This document shows, in pieces, positions 1 to 8,602 of a stretch of 64,000 nucleotides of DNA (the first letter of the stretch is position 1; every line of letters begins with the position of its first letter). The stretch is from Sphingomonas sp. Leaf242 (GTDB taxonomy: Bacteria; Pseudomonadota; Alphaproteobacteria; Sphingomonadales; Sphingomonadaceae), in assembly GCF_001422045.1 (NCBI RefSeq), contig NZ_LMLW01000001.1:194972-258971 (forward strand), written 5' to 3'. The notes under the pieces are model-generated. The model had not been told where the DNA came from. It did no database searches and worked only from the letters and a program-made list of their open reading frames with translations. Made by a program: the position numbers and the translations under genes.

Positions 1-2
1 TC

Positions 3-1319
3 GCCCGCGTGCGCCGCTCGGACGGCAGCGGCGCGCCGCGCGGCTATGTGCTGATGGCGCGGGTCATCACCTCGCAGCAGATTTCCGACCTGCTCCAGCT
101 CGACGCCCGGATCGATCTGAACGCGGCGGGGATCGCCGAAACCGTGACGCCGCGCACCGGTATCCTGACGATCGCGGTGCCGATGAAAGGTGCCGACGGC
201 CGCGGCGTCGCGAGCACGCGGTTCAGCGTGAGACGCGACGTATCCCTACTCGGCCGCCGCATGCTGCTGCTCGCGGTCGCCGGGTCGACCGTCCTGTTGC
301 TGCTCGTGCTGGCCGTCCTGCGACGGACGATTACCCGGCTCGTGCTGCGTCCGCTGCACCGCGTCGAAAGCCATATGGAGCGGGTGCGCGCGTCGGGCTC
401 GCTGGCGCTGCTGAGCGAGCATGGACGTCGCGACGAGATCGGTTCGCTCGGTCGCAGCTTCAACGCGATGCTCCGGCAGCTGAAGGACCTTCGCGAGCAG
501 ATCGAGGTGCAGTCCTTCGACCTCGGGCGCAGCGAAAGTGCGGTCGCGGTGATGCACAACGTCCGCAACGCGCTGAACCCGATCAGCACGATCCTCAGCC
601 AGGGCATCGCGCAGGCCCCGCCGATCGAGCGCACCACCGTCGACCGCGCGCTGGCCGAACTCGTCCGCACCGACGTTCCCGAGGCGCGCCGTCGCAAACT
701 GGTCGCGTTCGTCGCCGCCGCGGTCGAGGCGGAATCGGCCAACCGCGAGGCAACGCGCCGCGAACTCGCGGTCGGGCGCGAAGCGATGGCGCATGTCCTC
801 GAGATCATCGGCCAGCAGCAGAAGGCCGCGCACGAGCGGCCGACGCTGGAACAGTGCGATGTCGCCGACATCATCGCGCGCAACGCGACGATCGCGCGCT
901 ATTCGCAGAATGTCTCGATCGCGTTCAGCTTTCCCGCCGGGCCGATCCTGGTGATGGCCAGCCGCGTGATCCTCAGTCAGGTGATCGGCAACCTGTTCGG
1001 CAACGCATCCGAATCGATCGTCGCGCGCGGGCTCGGCAGCGGATCGATCATGACGTCGATCGTCGAACAGGATGACCACGTCACGATCGTGATCCGCGAT
1101 GATGGCGAGGGGTTTGCCCCCGACCTCGCGCCAAACCTTTTCCAACGCGGGTTTTCGACGCGGCATCACAAGTCCGGCGGCCTCGGGCTGCACTGGTGCG
1201 CCAACTCGATGACCGCGATGGAGGGATCGTTGCGGCTCGAAAGCGACGGTCCGGGGTTGGGCGCGGTCGCGATCCTGTCGGTGCACCGCGCGGCGGCCGG
1301 AATGGCGAAGGCGGCGTAG
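3..1319 (+). CDS. Sensor histidine kinase, 5' end outside the window
   Basis: The reading frame is open to the left edge, so the true start lies upstream; the first possible start here is GTG at 9. The visible N-terminus looks like the end of a periplasmic CHASE4-type sensor region. A transmembrane helix follows (residues about 80-105, LLLLVLAVL), then a HAMP linker (about 106-160). The phospho-acceptor box reads MHNVRNALNPI (about 182-192). The ATPase domain shows the N box NLFGNASESI, the G1 box RDDGEGF and the G2 box GGLGLHW. It should autophosphorylate on His and pass phosphate to a response regulator, but no regulator gene is adjacent in the window. The family is clear; the signal sensed is unknown. 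Confidence 0.88.
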   Translation, partial: ARVRRSDGSGAPRGYVLMARVITSQQISDLLQLDARIDLNAAGIAETVTPRTGILTIAVPMKGADGRGVASTRFSVRRDVSLLGRRMLLLAVAGSTVLLLLVLAVLRRTITRLVLRPLHRVESHMERVRASGSLALLSEHGRRDEIGSLGRSFNAMLRQLKDLREQIEVQSFDLGRSESAVAVMHNVRNALNPISTILSQGIAQAPPIERTTVDRALAELVRTDVPEARRRKLVAFVAAAVEAESANREATRRELAVGREAMAHVLEIIGQQQKAAHERPTLEQCDVADIIARNATIARYSQNVSIAFSFPAGPILVMASRVILSQVIGNLFGNASESIVARGLGSGSIMTSIVEQDDHVTIVIRDDGEGFAPDLAPNLFQRGFSTRHHKSGGLGLHWCANSMTAMEGSLRLESDGPGLGAVAILSVHRAAAGMAKAA

Positions 1320-1345
1320 GCAGCAGCGGTCGGGGTTACGCCCGG

Positions 1346-2623
1346 TCAGGCGGCGCGCGCGCCTTCAATCGCCGGGCGGAGATACGGTGCGACCATCTCC
1401 TGCTCGAGAAACCAGCGCTGGCGCGCGATCGGCAGCGTGCCGAACCCGCCGATGATCCCCCGACACGACGCGCTCGCGCACGCACACGGCATCTGCCAGC
1501 CGGGATCGGCGAGCGTGGTCGAATAATCCCACGCGATCTCCTCGCCGACCGCGATATCGTGGATCGCCACCAGCAAGACATTGTCGCCGACGAACCGAAG
1601 CCCGGTGTTGGGCGAACAACTGTGGTTGATCAGGTCGTCGATTCGCCCCGACGGTCCCATGAAGCTGCCCGCGGTCACCTGCATGAAGCGATCGGCGGTC
1701 CCGTGCATCGCTGCGGGCACGCGGTCCGCGGCGATCCGGCGCCCCGAAAACCGGATGACCGTCTCGCCCGCGGCGAACCCCACCGCGGCATACACCGTCT
1801 TGCCGAGATGCGTCTTGCCGACCGCGAACAAGTTGGTCGTCGAGCGGTAGGAATCGAGGACGAAGAACCGGCCGAGCCGCAGCCCGAACGATCGCGCCGG
1901 ATTGATCGTCGACAGTCCGACCATCAACCACACGCTCGCATGGCAGAGCAGCTCGACGACGATGTAGCCGTATTCGCCGACCCCCGAGCCTTGCGTCCGC
2001 GTCGCCAGCAACAGCGTCGCGAGATCGCCGAACGTCCACAGGCCCCAGGCGGGCGAGCGTTCGCGCGTGCGATCCTCCCGGACGCTTTGCCAGGTCGGCC
2101 AGAAGCTGATCGGCACCGCGGCGACTACCAGCATGTGCGCCCAGAAGGTCTCGTGGAACGCGACCCACAGCAGGATCGCGGCGAACGCGAACGCCATGCA
2201 CAAGGTTTCGCTCGGGGTCGGCGCGCGCCACCGCGATCGCTGCCACATGACCAACGTGACGACGACGCACGCGATCGCCGAGCCGCCGAAGACGAGGCTT
2301 TGCGGAGCATGCGGATTGACCGCGGCGTAGGTGGTCGCCTCGACCCCGGTCGCGGCGCTCCAGATCAGCCACGACGCGCGATTGGGCTCGACCAGATGAC
2401 GCTGCAGCCCCGCGAGATAGAGCGCGTAGCCCGCCGCACTGAAACCGATTGAGATGAAGAACCAGAGTGCGATCGCGGTTTCCCCCGTGTCTCGTCCGCG
2501 GAAGGGTAAGCGTGGTGACCGGCGTCGTCCACGGGAAAGCGTCTTCCTTCTCCCTCTCCCCTGTGGGGAGAGGGGCGGGGTGAGGGGCAGCCCAGCAATG
2601 CTCCGCCCGGAACAGCCCCTCAC
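1346..2623 (-). CDS. Membrane protein with C-terminal SET domain (putative protein lysine methyltransferase)
   Basis: The C-terminal ~150 residues carry SET hallmarks: NHSCSPN, then VGEEIAWDY, then a post-SET-like cysteine cluster CACASASCRG. These motifs bind S-adenosylmethionine and the target lysine. Ahead of this lie about 190 residues with several hydrophobic helices, including PNRASWLIW, which recalls PQ-loop membrane proteins. The enzyme would sit in the inner membrane. The start is uncertain: the only ATG/GTG upstream of the first helix is at 2623, but residues 1-45 from there run through an intergenic-type palindrome and look non-coding. Translation may begin near 2475 at a rare start codon, or the 5' end may have been altered by the repeat. 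Confidence 0.72.
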   Translation of the reverse strand: MRGCSGRSIAGLPLTPPLSPQGRGRRKTLSRGRRRSPRLPFRGRDTGETAIALWFFISIGFSAAGYALYLAGLQRHLVEPNRASWLIWSAATGVEATTYAAVNPHAPQSLVFGGSAIACVVVTLVMWQRSRWRAPTPSETLCMAFAFAAILLWVAFHETFWAHMLVVAAVPISFWPTWQSVREDRTRERSPAWGLWTFGDLATLLLATRTQGSGVGEYGYIVVELLCHASVWLMVGLSTINPARSFGLRLGRFFVLDSYRSTTNLFAVGKTHLGKTVYAAVGFAAGETVIRFSGRRIAADRVPAAMHGTADRFMQVTAGSFMGPSGRIDDLINHSCSPNTGLRFVGDNVLLVAIHDIAVGEEIAWDYSTTLADPGWQMPCACASASCRGIIGGFGTLPIARQRWFLEQEMVAPYLRPAIEGARAA

Positions 2624-2690
2624 CCCAACCCTCTCCCCAAAGGGGAGAGGGAGCAGATTATTCCAGCCCTCTGCCCACAGGGGAGAGGTG
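2547..2690. repeat. Palindromic intergenic repeat (CTCTCCCC/GGGGAGAG type)
   Basis: Several inverted copies of CCCTCTCCCCxxxGGGGAGAGG lie within 140 bases, joined by CCCTCACCCC stretches. They can fold into strong hairpins between two genes on the same strand. The left copies overlap the nominal 5' end of the SET-domain gene. Confidence 0.75.
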
Positions 2691-2695
2691 GCGCA

Positions 2696-3778
2696 TTACA
2701 GCAAGCTCGGCTGTACCTCTTCCTCGTCGCCGACGATCCCCGACAGCGTCAGCCCCAGCAGCCGCACCCCGTCCGGCACCGGCAGCTGCGCCATCAACAG
2801 ATCCAGCCCGGCCGCCAGGAACGCGGTCTTGTCCGTCACCGCCGACAGCGACGACCGCGCCCGCGTGATCGTCCGGAAATCGGCATGCCGCAGCTTCAAC
2901 GTGATCGTCCGTCCCCGCGTCCCGTGCTTTTCGATCCGTACCCACGCGGCGTCCGCCACCCGGTGGAGCGCGGCGCGCAGATCGTCGGGATCGCGCAGGT
3001 TGGTCTCGAACGTCCGCTCCGCGCCGACCGACTTGGCGGCACGATTGACGCGTACCGGGCGGTGATCGATGCCGCGCGCCGCGCCGTACAGATACTCCGC
3101 ATAGCTGCCGAAATTGGCCTGAAGGAAGGCGAGGCTGCGCCCGAACAGGTCCGCGCCGGTCAGGATGCCGAGCCGTTCCATCTTCTGCGCGGTGACCGGC
3201 CCGACCCCGTGGAAACGCTTGACCGGCAGCGACTGGACGAACGCTGCGCCGCGCTTCGGCGTGATGATGCAGATCCCGTCTGGCTTGTTCTGGTCTGAAG
3301 CGAGCTTGGCGATGAACTTGTTGTAGCTGACTCCGGCGGAGGCGGTGAGGCCGGTGTCCGCCTTGATCCGCTCCCTGATTTCCTCGGCGATCGCCGCCGC
3401 GGTGCCGAGCCCGCGGATATCCTCGGTCACGTCGAGATACGCCTCGTCGAGCGACAGCGGTTCGACCAGATCGGTATAGTCCGCGAAGATCGCGCGGATC
3501 CGGTCGGAGACGTCGCGGTACACGTCGAACCGCGGCGGCACGAACACGAGATCGGGGCAGCGCCGGATCGCGGTGGCCGACGGCATCGCGCTGCGCACCC
3601 CGAACGCCCGCGCTTCGTAGCTTGCCGCAGCCACCACGCCGCGCGCGCGCGATCCGCCGACCGCGACCGGTTTCCCCCTCAGCGACGGATCGTCGCGCTG
3701 CTCCACCGACGCATAGAAGGCATCCATGTCGACATGGATCACCTTGCGCTGGGCGGGCGGCTGGGTAGGAGGACTCAT
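2696..3778 (-). CDS. dinB: DNA polymerase IV (Y-family translesion polymerase)
   Basis: The 360-residue protein matches DinB in length. HVDMDAFYASVE near the start and SLDEAYLDVT near residue 100 supply the acidic residues that bind the two catalytic metals. YNKFIAKLASDQNKPDG and the helix-hairpin-helix region (FHGVGPVTAQKMERLGI) follow, then the little-finger domain. The C-terminus ends in QPSLL, close to the QxxL(F) peptide used to dock on the beta clamp. The ATG at 3778 is chosen because it puts the catalytic motif about 12 residues in, as in relatives. It performs error-prone synthesis past lesions; no LexA box was identified. Confidence 0.95.
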   Translation of the reverse strand: MSPPTQPPAQRKVIHVDMDAFYASVEQRDDPSLRGKPVAVGGSRARGVVAAASYEARAFGVRSAMPSATAIRRCPDLVFVPPRFDVYRDVSDRIRAIFADYTDLVEPLSLDEAYLDVTEDIRGLGTAAAIAEEIRERIKADTGLTASAGVSYNKFIAKLASDQNKPDGICIITPKRGAAFVQSLPVKRFHGVGPVTAQKMERLGILTGADLFGRSLAFLQANFGSYAEYLYGAARGIDHRPVRVNRAAKSVGAERTFETNLRDPDDLRAALHRVADAAWVRIEKHGTRGRTITLKLRHADFRTITRARSSLSAVTDKTAFLAAGLDLLMAQLPVPDGVRLLGLTLSGIVGDEEEVQPSLL

Positions 3779-3877
3779 CAGCGCGTTAGATAGGCGCGCG
3801 GGCGGCGGCGATACAGGTGCATCCGCAACCAATCGTCCGGCCGCAGGTATTGCCGACAGGCAAACGAAGGGACGCGA

Positions 3878-5305
3878 ATGCAGGTCGGGACGGAATGCTG
3901 GCGGGTCGAACGCGCCGAACAGATGGCGGTGATCGTCGATGCGGCGGACTATTTCCGGACCGCGCGCGTCGCGATGATGGGCGCCAAGCGTCGCATCCTG
4001 CTGATCGGCTGGGACTTCGACGCGCGCATCGCCCTCGAACCTGGCGTCGATCGTCCCGGCGAGCCCAAGACGCTTGGCGAGTTCATGCTGTGGCTTGTCG
4101 AGCGCGAGCCCGACCTCGAGATCTTCGTGCTGCGTTGGGATACCGGCGCGATCAAGTCGCTGTTCCGTGGCTCGACCGTCTTCACGATGCTGAAATGGAT
4201 GAAGCACAAGCGCATCCACACCAAGCTCGACGGCCATCATCCGACCGCCGCATCGCATCACCAGAAGATCGTCATCATCGACGATGCGCTGGCGTTCTGC
4301 GGCGGCATCGACATGACCGGCGACCGCTGGGACACGCGCGATCACCGCGATGGCGATCCGCACCGCGTCCAGCCATCGGGCAAGCCCTACAAGCCGTGGC
4401 ACGACGCGATCAGCGCGGTGCAGGGCCCCGTGGCGCATGCACTGGGCGAGCTGTTTCGGCGGCGCTGGCACCTGGCTGGTGGGATGAAGATGGCGGCGGG
4501 CGAACCCGGCGGAAAACACTGGCCCGAGGGGCTACCGGTCGATTTTCGTGACGTCGACGTCGCGATCGCGCGCAGCGAACCCGAGATGTCCGACCAGGAA
4601 CCGGTCTACGAAAGCGAGGCGCTGTTCCTCGGCCAGATCGCGCGGGCGAAGAAGCATCTCTACATCGAAAGCCAGTATTTCGCATCGCGGAAGATCGCCG
4701 AGGCGGTCGCGCGGCGGCTCGACGAGGCGGACGGGCCGGAAATCGTCATCATCAACCCGACCACCGCGCAAGGCTGGCTCGAACCGATCGCGATGGATAC
4801 CGCGCGGGCGCGGCTGATGGAGGCGCTGCACCGGCGCGATACGCACGGGCGGCTGCGGATGTATCATCCCTACACCGCCGGCGGCGAGCCGATCTATTGC
4901 CACGCAAAGATCCTGATCGCCGACGACGACGTGTTCCGGCTTGGGTCGTCGAACATGAACAACCGCTCGCTGCGGCTCGACACCGAATGCGATCTAGCGA
5001 TTCGCGCGACCGATGACGCGACCGCGCGGGGCATCGCCGCAATCCGCGACGGGTTGATCGCGGAGCATCTTGGTGTCGCGGTGTCTGTGGTCAGCGATCT
5101 GATCGCCGAGACCGGGTCGCTGATCGAGACGATCGAGCGCCTGCGCGGTAAGGGGAAGACGGTCCAGCCCTACGAGGTCCCCGACCTGACCGCGGTCGAG
5201 GAATGGCTGGCGGACAACGAGGTGCTCGATCCCGAAGGCCCGGAAGAGATGTTCGAAGCGCTCAGCAAGCGCGGCCTGTTCCGGCGGCTGCGGCAGAAGA
5301 AATAG
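3878..5305 (+). CDS. Phospholipase D family protein (cardiolipin synthase-like)
   Basis: The 475-residue protein has two HKD motifs: HHQKIVIIDDALAFCGG near residue 125 and HAKILIADDDVFRLGSSN near residue 345. These form the paired catalytic site of the PLD superfamily, which hydrolyses or transfers phosphatidyl groups. GNMN-like context (SSNMNNRS) after the second motif also fits. No clear signal peptide or N-terminal membrane helices are seen, unlike classical cardiolipin synthase, so it is probably a soluble or peripheral phospholipid enzyme. The ATG at 3878 has a purine-rich GAAGGGA upstream. It is divergent from dinB, 99 bp away. Substrate unknown. Confidence 0.85.
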   Translation: MQVGTECWRVERAEQMAVIVDAADYFRTARVAMMGAKRRILLIGWDFDARIALEPGVDRPGEPKTLGEFMLWLVEREPDLEIFVLRWDTGAIKSLFRGSTVFTMLKWMKHKRIHTKLDGHHPTAASHHQKIVIIDDALAFCGGIDMTGDRWDTRDHRDGDPHRVQPSGKPYKPWHDAISAVQGPVAHALGELFRRRWHLAGGMKMAAGEPGGKHWPEGLPVDFRDVDVAIARSEPEMSDQEPVYESEALFLGQIARAKKHLYIESQYFASRKIAEAVARRLDEADGPEIVIINPTTAQGWLEPIAMDTARARLMEALHRRDTHGRLRMYHPYTAGGEPIYCHAKILIADDDVFRLGSSNMNNRSLRLDTECDLAIRATDDATARGIAAIRDGLIAEHLGVAVSVVSDLIAETGSLIETIERLRGKGKTVQPYEVPDLTAVEEWLADNEVLDPEGPEEMFEALSKRGLFRRLRQKK

Positions 5306-5324
5306 GTCTGACCCGCCTGCAACC

Positions 5325-5406
5325 CGTCATCCTGACGAAAGTCAGGACCCAGGATTCCAGGCATCCCGCTTCATTGCTCTGGATCCTAACTTTCGTCAGG
5401 ACGACG
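5325..5406. repeat. Inverted repeat between convergent genes
   Basis: CGTCATCCTGACGAAAGTCAGGA is mirrored by TCCTAACTTTCGTCAGGACGACG about 50 bases on, giving a long imperfect palindrome with smaller hairpins inside each arm. It lies between the phospholipase D gene and ctrA, which converge. It may serve as a bidirectional terminator and belongs to a class of short repeats common in sphingomonads. Confidence 0.7.
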
Positions 5407-5518
5407 GCGCGTTCGCTTGGCGACGGCGTAGGGGTTCTTCCCCGCGCCCGTCAAAAACAGGAAAGACCGTGGCACCCCCCGGTACCGCGGCCTTCAGCGC
5501 TCCCGAAATACAGGGGAG

Positions 5519-6220
5519 TTACGCGACCTGGGCTTCGAGCACCTCGTCGGGTTCGCGCAGCACATAGCCGCGACCCCAGACGGTCTCGATGTAATTCTCG
5601 CCGTCACACGCCAGGCTGAGCTTTTTGCGCAGCTTGCAGATGAACACGTCGATGATCTTCAATTCCGGCTCGTCCATCCCGCCATACAGATGGTTGAGAA
5701 ACATTTCCTTGGTGAGCGTCGTGCCTTTGCGGAGCGACAGCAGCTCCAGCATCGCATATTCCTTGCCGGTCAGGTGGACGCGGCTGCCATCGACTTCGAC
5801 CGTCTTGGCGTCGAGATTGACGGCCAGCTTGCCGGTGCGGATGACCGACTGGCTGTGGCCCTTGGAGCGGCGGACGACGGCGTGGATACGTGCGACCAGT
5901 TCCTCGCGGTGGAACGGCTTGGTGACGTAATCGTCCGCGCCGAAGCCGAAGCTGCGCACCTTCGAGTCCATCTCGTTCACGCCCGACAGGATCAGCACCG
6001 GGGTCGACACGCGTGCGACCCGCAGGCGCTTGAGCACGTCGTAGCCATGCATGTCTGGCAGGTTCAGATCGAGCAGGATGATGTCGTAATCATACAGCTT
6101 GCCCAGATCGAGGCCTTCTTCCCCGAGATCGGTGATGTAGACGTTGAACCCTTCGGTCGTCAGCATCAGCTCGATAGCCTTGGCCGTCGTCGGCTCGTCC
6201 TCGATCAGCAGCACCCGCAT
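5519..6220 (-). CDS. ctrA: Cell-cycle response regulator CtrA
   Basis: The 233-residue protein begins [20 protein letters not shown], the usual CtrA N-terminus. The receiver domain spans about residues 1-120, with phospho-acceptor Asp51 in [10 protein letters not shown] and the conserved Lys in DDYVTKPF. The OmpR-type winged-helix domain follows, with [15 protein letters not shown] and the recognition region [13 protein letters not shown]. CtrA is the alphaproteobacterial master regulator of cell-cycle, flagellar and division genes and receives phosphate through the CckA-ChpT relay. The ATG at 6220 is chosen over upstream in-frame codons because it gives the canonical N-terminus. An upstream TTAA-N7-TTAA box suggests autoregulation. 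Confidence 0.96.
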   Translation of the reverse strand: MRVLLIEDEPTTAKAIELMLTTEGFNVYITDLGEEGLDLGKLYDYDIILLDLNLPDMHGYDVLKRLRVARVSTPVLILSGVNEMDSKVRSFGFGADDYVTKPFHREELVARIHAVVRRSKGHSQSVIRTGKLAVNLDAKTVEVDGSRVHLTGKEYAMLELLSLRKGTTLTKEMFLNHLYGGMDEPELKIIDVFICKLRKKLSLACDGENYIETVWGRGYVLREPDEVLEAQVA

Positions 6221-6310
6221 GCGTCGTCCCCTGTTCGCGAGACCGCTCGACACCTCATGTCCGCAGCTCGACTTCCATTCATTAACCACAGGACAAATGA
6301 AGGTAAAAGG

Positions 6311-6325
6311 TTAATTTCGACTTAA
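6311..6325. promoter_or_regulatory. Putative CtrA binding site (TTAA-N7-TTAA)
   Basis: TTAATTTCGACTTAA is an exact TTAA-N7-TTAA match to the known CtrA recognition element and lies 91 bases upstream of the ctrA start. A half-site, TTAACC, lies closer at 6282-6287. The placement fits autoregulation, which is established in Caulobacter; here it is inferred from the motif alone. Confidence 0.7.
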
Positions 6326-6422
6326 GTGCAGCGGCCTCCCGAGCAGCGGCCAAGATCTTATTCGACGGACAAAAATTGTAAGTTCCGAAATTCCTGAAGT
6401 TTTGTCGGGGGCTTAGCGAGCC

Positions 6423-7814
6423 TTAGGCCTGGATCGGCAGCGTCAGCATGGCCGACAGCCCACCGAGTTCGGACGATCGTCCCAGCGTTAACCCACCGCC
6501 GTTGAGCTCGGCGAGTTCGCGCGTGATCGACAGGCCGAAGCCATGCCCGTCGCCGCGTTCGTCGAGCCGACGACCGGGCATCATCGCCTCGTCGATTACC
6601 GAATTATCGAGCCCTTCGCCGTCGTCGGCAATCGCTAACGACACGAGGGGACCCTCTATAACGGCGATGACCGATATCCGTGCGCACGCGTGACGCCAGG
6701 CGTTGTCGAGCAGGTTGCCGACCATCTCGTCGAGGTCCTGCGGGTCGATCGCCACCGCGATCTTGGGCGGCACGGCGATCTCGACCGACAGCGGACGCTC
6801 GGCATGGATCCGCCGCAGCACGTTGGTGAGATCGCCGATCGCGGGGGCGATCGCGGTGCGCGCGCGCGCGCCCGACCCGGCGGCGTCGGCGCGCGCGCGC
6901 CCGAGATGATGGCGGACGCGCGAATCGATCTGGTCGACCATGTCGCGCAGGTCGTCGCCGGCGCGTGCCTCGGCCAGCTTGAGCGACAGTGCGGCGAGCG
7001 GCGTCTTCAGCCCATGCGCGAGGTTCGCGACATGCTGGCGGGCATGTGCCAGCCCGGCGGCGTTCTGGTCGATCAGCGCGTTCAGTTCGACGACCAGGGG
7101 GCGCAGTTCGCCCGGCTGATCGTCGGGCACGTGACGCGCGCTGCCGGCCCGGACGGCTGCCAGCGACGTGCGCAGATCGCGCAGCGGCCGAAACCCGATC
7201 CGGAGTTGCACCAGCGTTGCCAGCCCGAGGCCGATACCGAGCAGCGCAAGCGAGCCGAGCAGCGGGATCATCGCCTCGCGCAACGGCGCCTCGACGATCC
7301 GCCGCGGGCCGATCGCGGTGATCGTCACCGGGCCTGCGCGACTGGCGACGGTCGAGGTGCGCGAATGCAGGCGTTGCCCGTGCCGGTCGCGCGTCTCGCC
7401 GGGCCGCGGCTGCCCGTCGTCGAGCCGCGGTGGCGTGGGCGGCTGACCGGCTAAGGGGGGCCGAGGGGGCGCCCGATCAGGTCCGGGCAGCACGACACTC
7501 TCGGCTGCCGCCCCGTCGCTCGTCCAGCGTCCGACGGGGCTTTGCACCTGCCAGGCCCAGCCCGAACCGGGCGAATCGAGCCCGGCCAGATCGACGACCC
7601 GTGTGCGGTCGAGCGTCCCGTCGGGGCGGACCGCGCGCGCGACCACCGACACCTGCGCATCGAGCCGGTCGTCGAGCCCGTGCATCACGAAGCGTTCGAG
7701 GACATGACTGATCGCGAACCCCGCGAACACCAGCGCGACCAGCGTCGAGATCGCCGAGATCGCCAGCATCCGGCCGTATAGCGAACGGGGAACGAGCGAC
7801 CGCCGCGCCGTCAC
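6423..7814 (-). CDS. Two-component sensor histidine kinase (PhoQ/QseC type)
   Basis: The GTG start at 7814 overlaps the TGA stop of the upstream response regulator, giving tight translational coupling and a 463-residue protein. An N-terminal transmembrane helix (MLAISAISTLVALVFAGFAI) is followed by a periplasmic region of about 140 residues and a second helix (LLGSLALLGIGLGLATLV), then HAMP. The dimerisation motif LAHGLKTPLAAL carries the phospho-His. The ATPase boxes are NLLDNAWRHA, IADDGEGLD and GHGFGLSI. The periplasmic loop has a Pro/Gly/Arg-rich stretch. It should phosphorylate the regulator encoded just upstream. The ligand is unknown. Confidence 0.92.
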   Translation of the reverse strand: MTARRSLVPRSLYGRMLAISAISTLVALVFAGFAISHVLERFVMHGLDDRLDAQVSVVARAVRPDGTLDRTRVVDLAGLDSPGSGWAWQVQSPVGRWTSDGAAAESVVLPGPDRAPPRPPLAGQPPTPPRLDDGQPRPGETRDRHGQRLHSRTSTVASRAGPVTITAIGPRRIVEAPLREAMIPLLGSLALLGIGLGLATLVQLRIGFRPLRDLRTSLAAVRAGSARHVPDDQPGELRPLVVELNALIDQNAAGLAHARQHVANLAHGLKTPLAALSLKLAEARAGDDLRDMVDQIDSRVRHHLGRARADAAGSGARARTAIAPAIGDLTNVLRRIHAERPLSVEIAVPPKIAVAIDPQDLDEMVGNLLDNAWRHACARISVIAVIEGPLVSLAIADDGEGLDNSVIDEAMMPGRRLDERGDGHGFGLSITRELAELNGGGLTLGRSSELGGLSAMLTLPIQA

Positions 7815-8476
7815 GCGCCGCCGCCCGTCAACCGGTAACCCCGGCCACGCACCGTCTCGATCATCTGCGCGCCGATCTTGCGCCGCAGCCGGCCGATGAT
7901 GACCTCGATCGAGTTCGAATCGACATCGGCATCGCCCTCGTAGACGCGTTCGATCAGGTCGGCGCGTTCGATCACCACTTCGCGCCGCAGCATCAGCGCG
8001 GACAGCACGCGCCATTCGAACGCGGTCAGCTTTAGCGGCAGTCCGTCGAGCTCGAACGTCCCGAGCTGCGCGTCGAACGCCAGCGGCCCGCACGTCACGC
8101 GCGAGGCTGCATGACCCGCGGCGCGGCGGACGAGCGCGCGCAGCCGCATCACGACTTCCTCGACGCGGAACGGCTTCACGACATAATCGTCGGCGCCGGC
8201 CTTGAACCCCTCGACCTTCTCCGACCATCCGTCGCGCGCGGTCAGGATCAGCACCGGCAGGTCGCGCCCCGCCGATCGCCAGTCGCGCAGCACCGAGAGC
8301 CCGTCGCGCTTGGGCAGGCCGAGATCGAGAACCGCGACGTCGTAGAGTTCGGTCGCGCCGAGATGCCCGCCGTCCTCGCCGTTGGTCGCGACGTCGACCG
8401 CGAAATGCTCCGCGCGCAACGCCCGCGCCAACCCGTCGGCGATCGCCACGTCGTCCTCGACCACCAATACCCGCAT
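7811..8476 (-). CDS. OmpR-family response regulator
   Basis: The protein has 221 residues. The receiver starts MRVLVVEDDVAIADGLARAL, with Asp51 in VAVLDLGLPKRDG and Lys in DDYVVKPF. The C-terminal winged helix shows LTAFEWRVLSALM and SNSIEVIIGRLRRKI, ending GRGYRL. The family resembles PhoP/QseB. It overlaps the kinase gene by four bases (GTGA) and is transcribed divergently from the OB-fold protein gene at 8603. That gene is a likely target because the two share the intergenic region, though no regulator site is proven. A small palindrome CTGAAC...GTTCAG lies in the spacer around 8526-8542. Confidence 0.93.
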   Translation of the reverse strand: MRVLVVEDDVAIADGLARALRAEHFAVDVATNGEDGGHLGATELYDVAVLDLGLPKRDGLSVLRDWRSAGRDLPVLILTARDGWSEKVEGFKAGADDYVVKPFRVEEVVMRLRALVRRAAGHAASRVTCGPLAFDAQLGTFELDGLPLKLTAFEWRVLSALMLRREVVIERADLIERVYEGDADVDSNSIEVIIGRLRRKIGAQMIETVRGRGYRLTGGGA

Positions 8477-8602
8477 GCGTGTTTCCCCTGACCCGTCGGC
8501 CTTATGCCCAAGTGCCAAACGGAAACTGAACGGCTTGGTTCAGCGGGCGTCGGCCGACTCGGCGTAGAGCGTCTCTCGTCAACCAACGAGAGGACAGACA
8601 TC

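Noticed and set aside
246..1286. Long minus-strand open frame opposite the first histidine kinase
   Set aside because: It is Arg/His/Asp-rich with no recognisable motif and lies fully inside a well-supported kinase gene; GC-rich DNA keeps such shadow frames open.
3779..4519. N-terminal extension of DinB to 4519
   Set aside because: It would run through the divergent phospholipase D gene; the DinB fold begins at 3778.
7815..8228. Upstream extension of the histidine kinase frame
   Set aside because: It covers the response regulator gene in another frame; the GTGA overlap at 7814 is the natural start.
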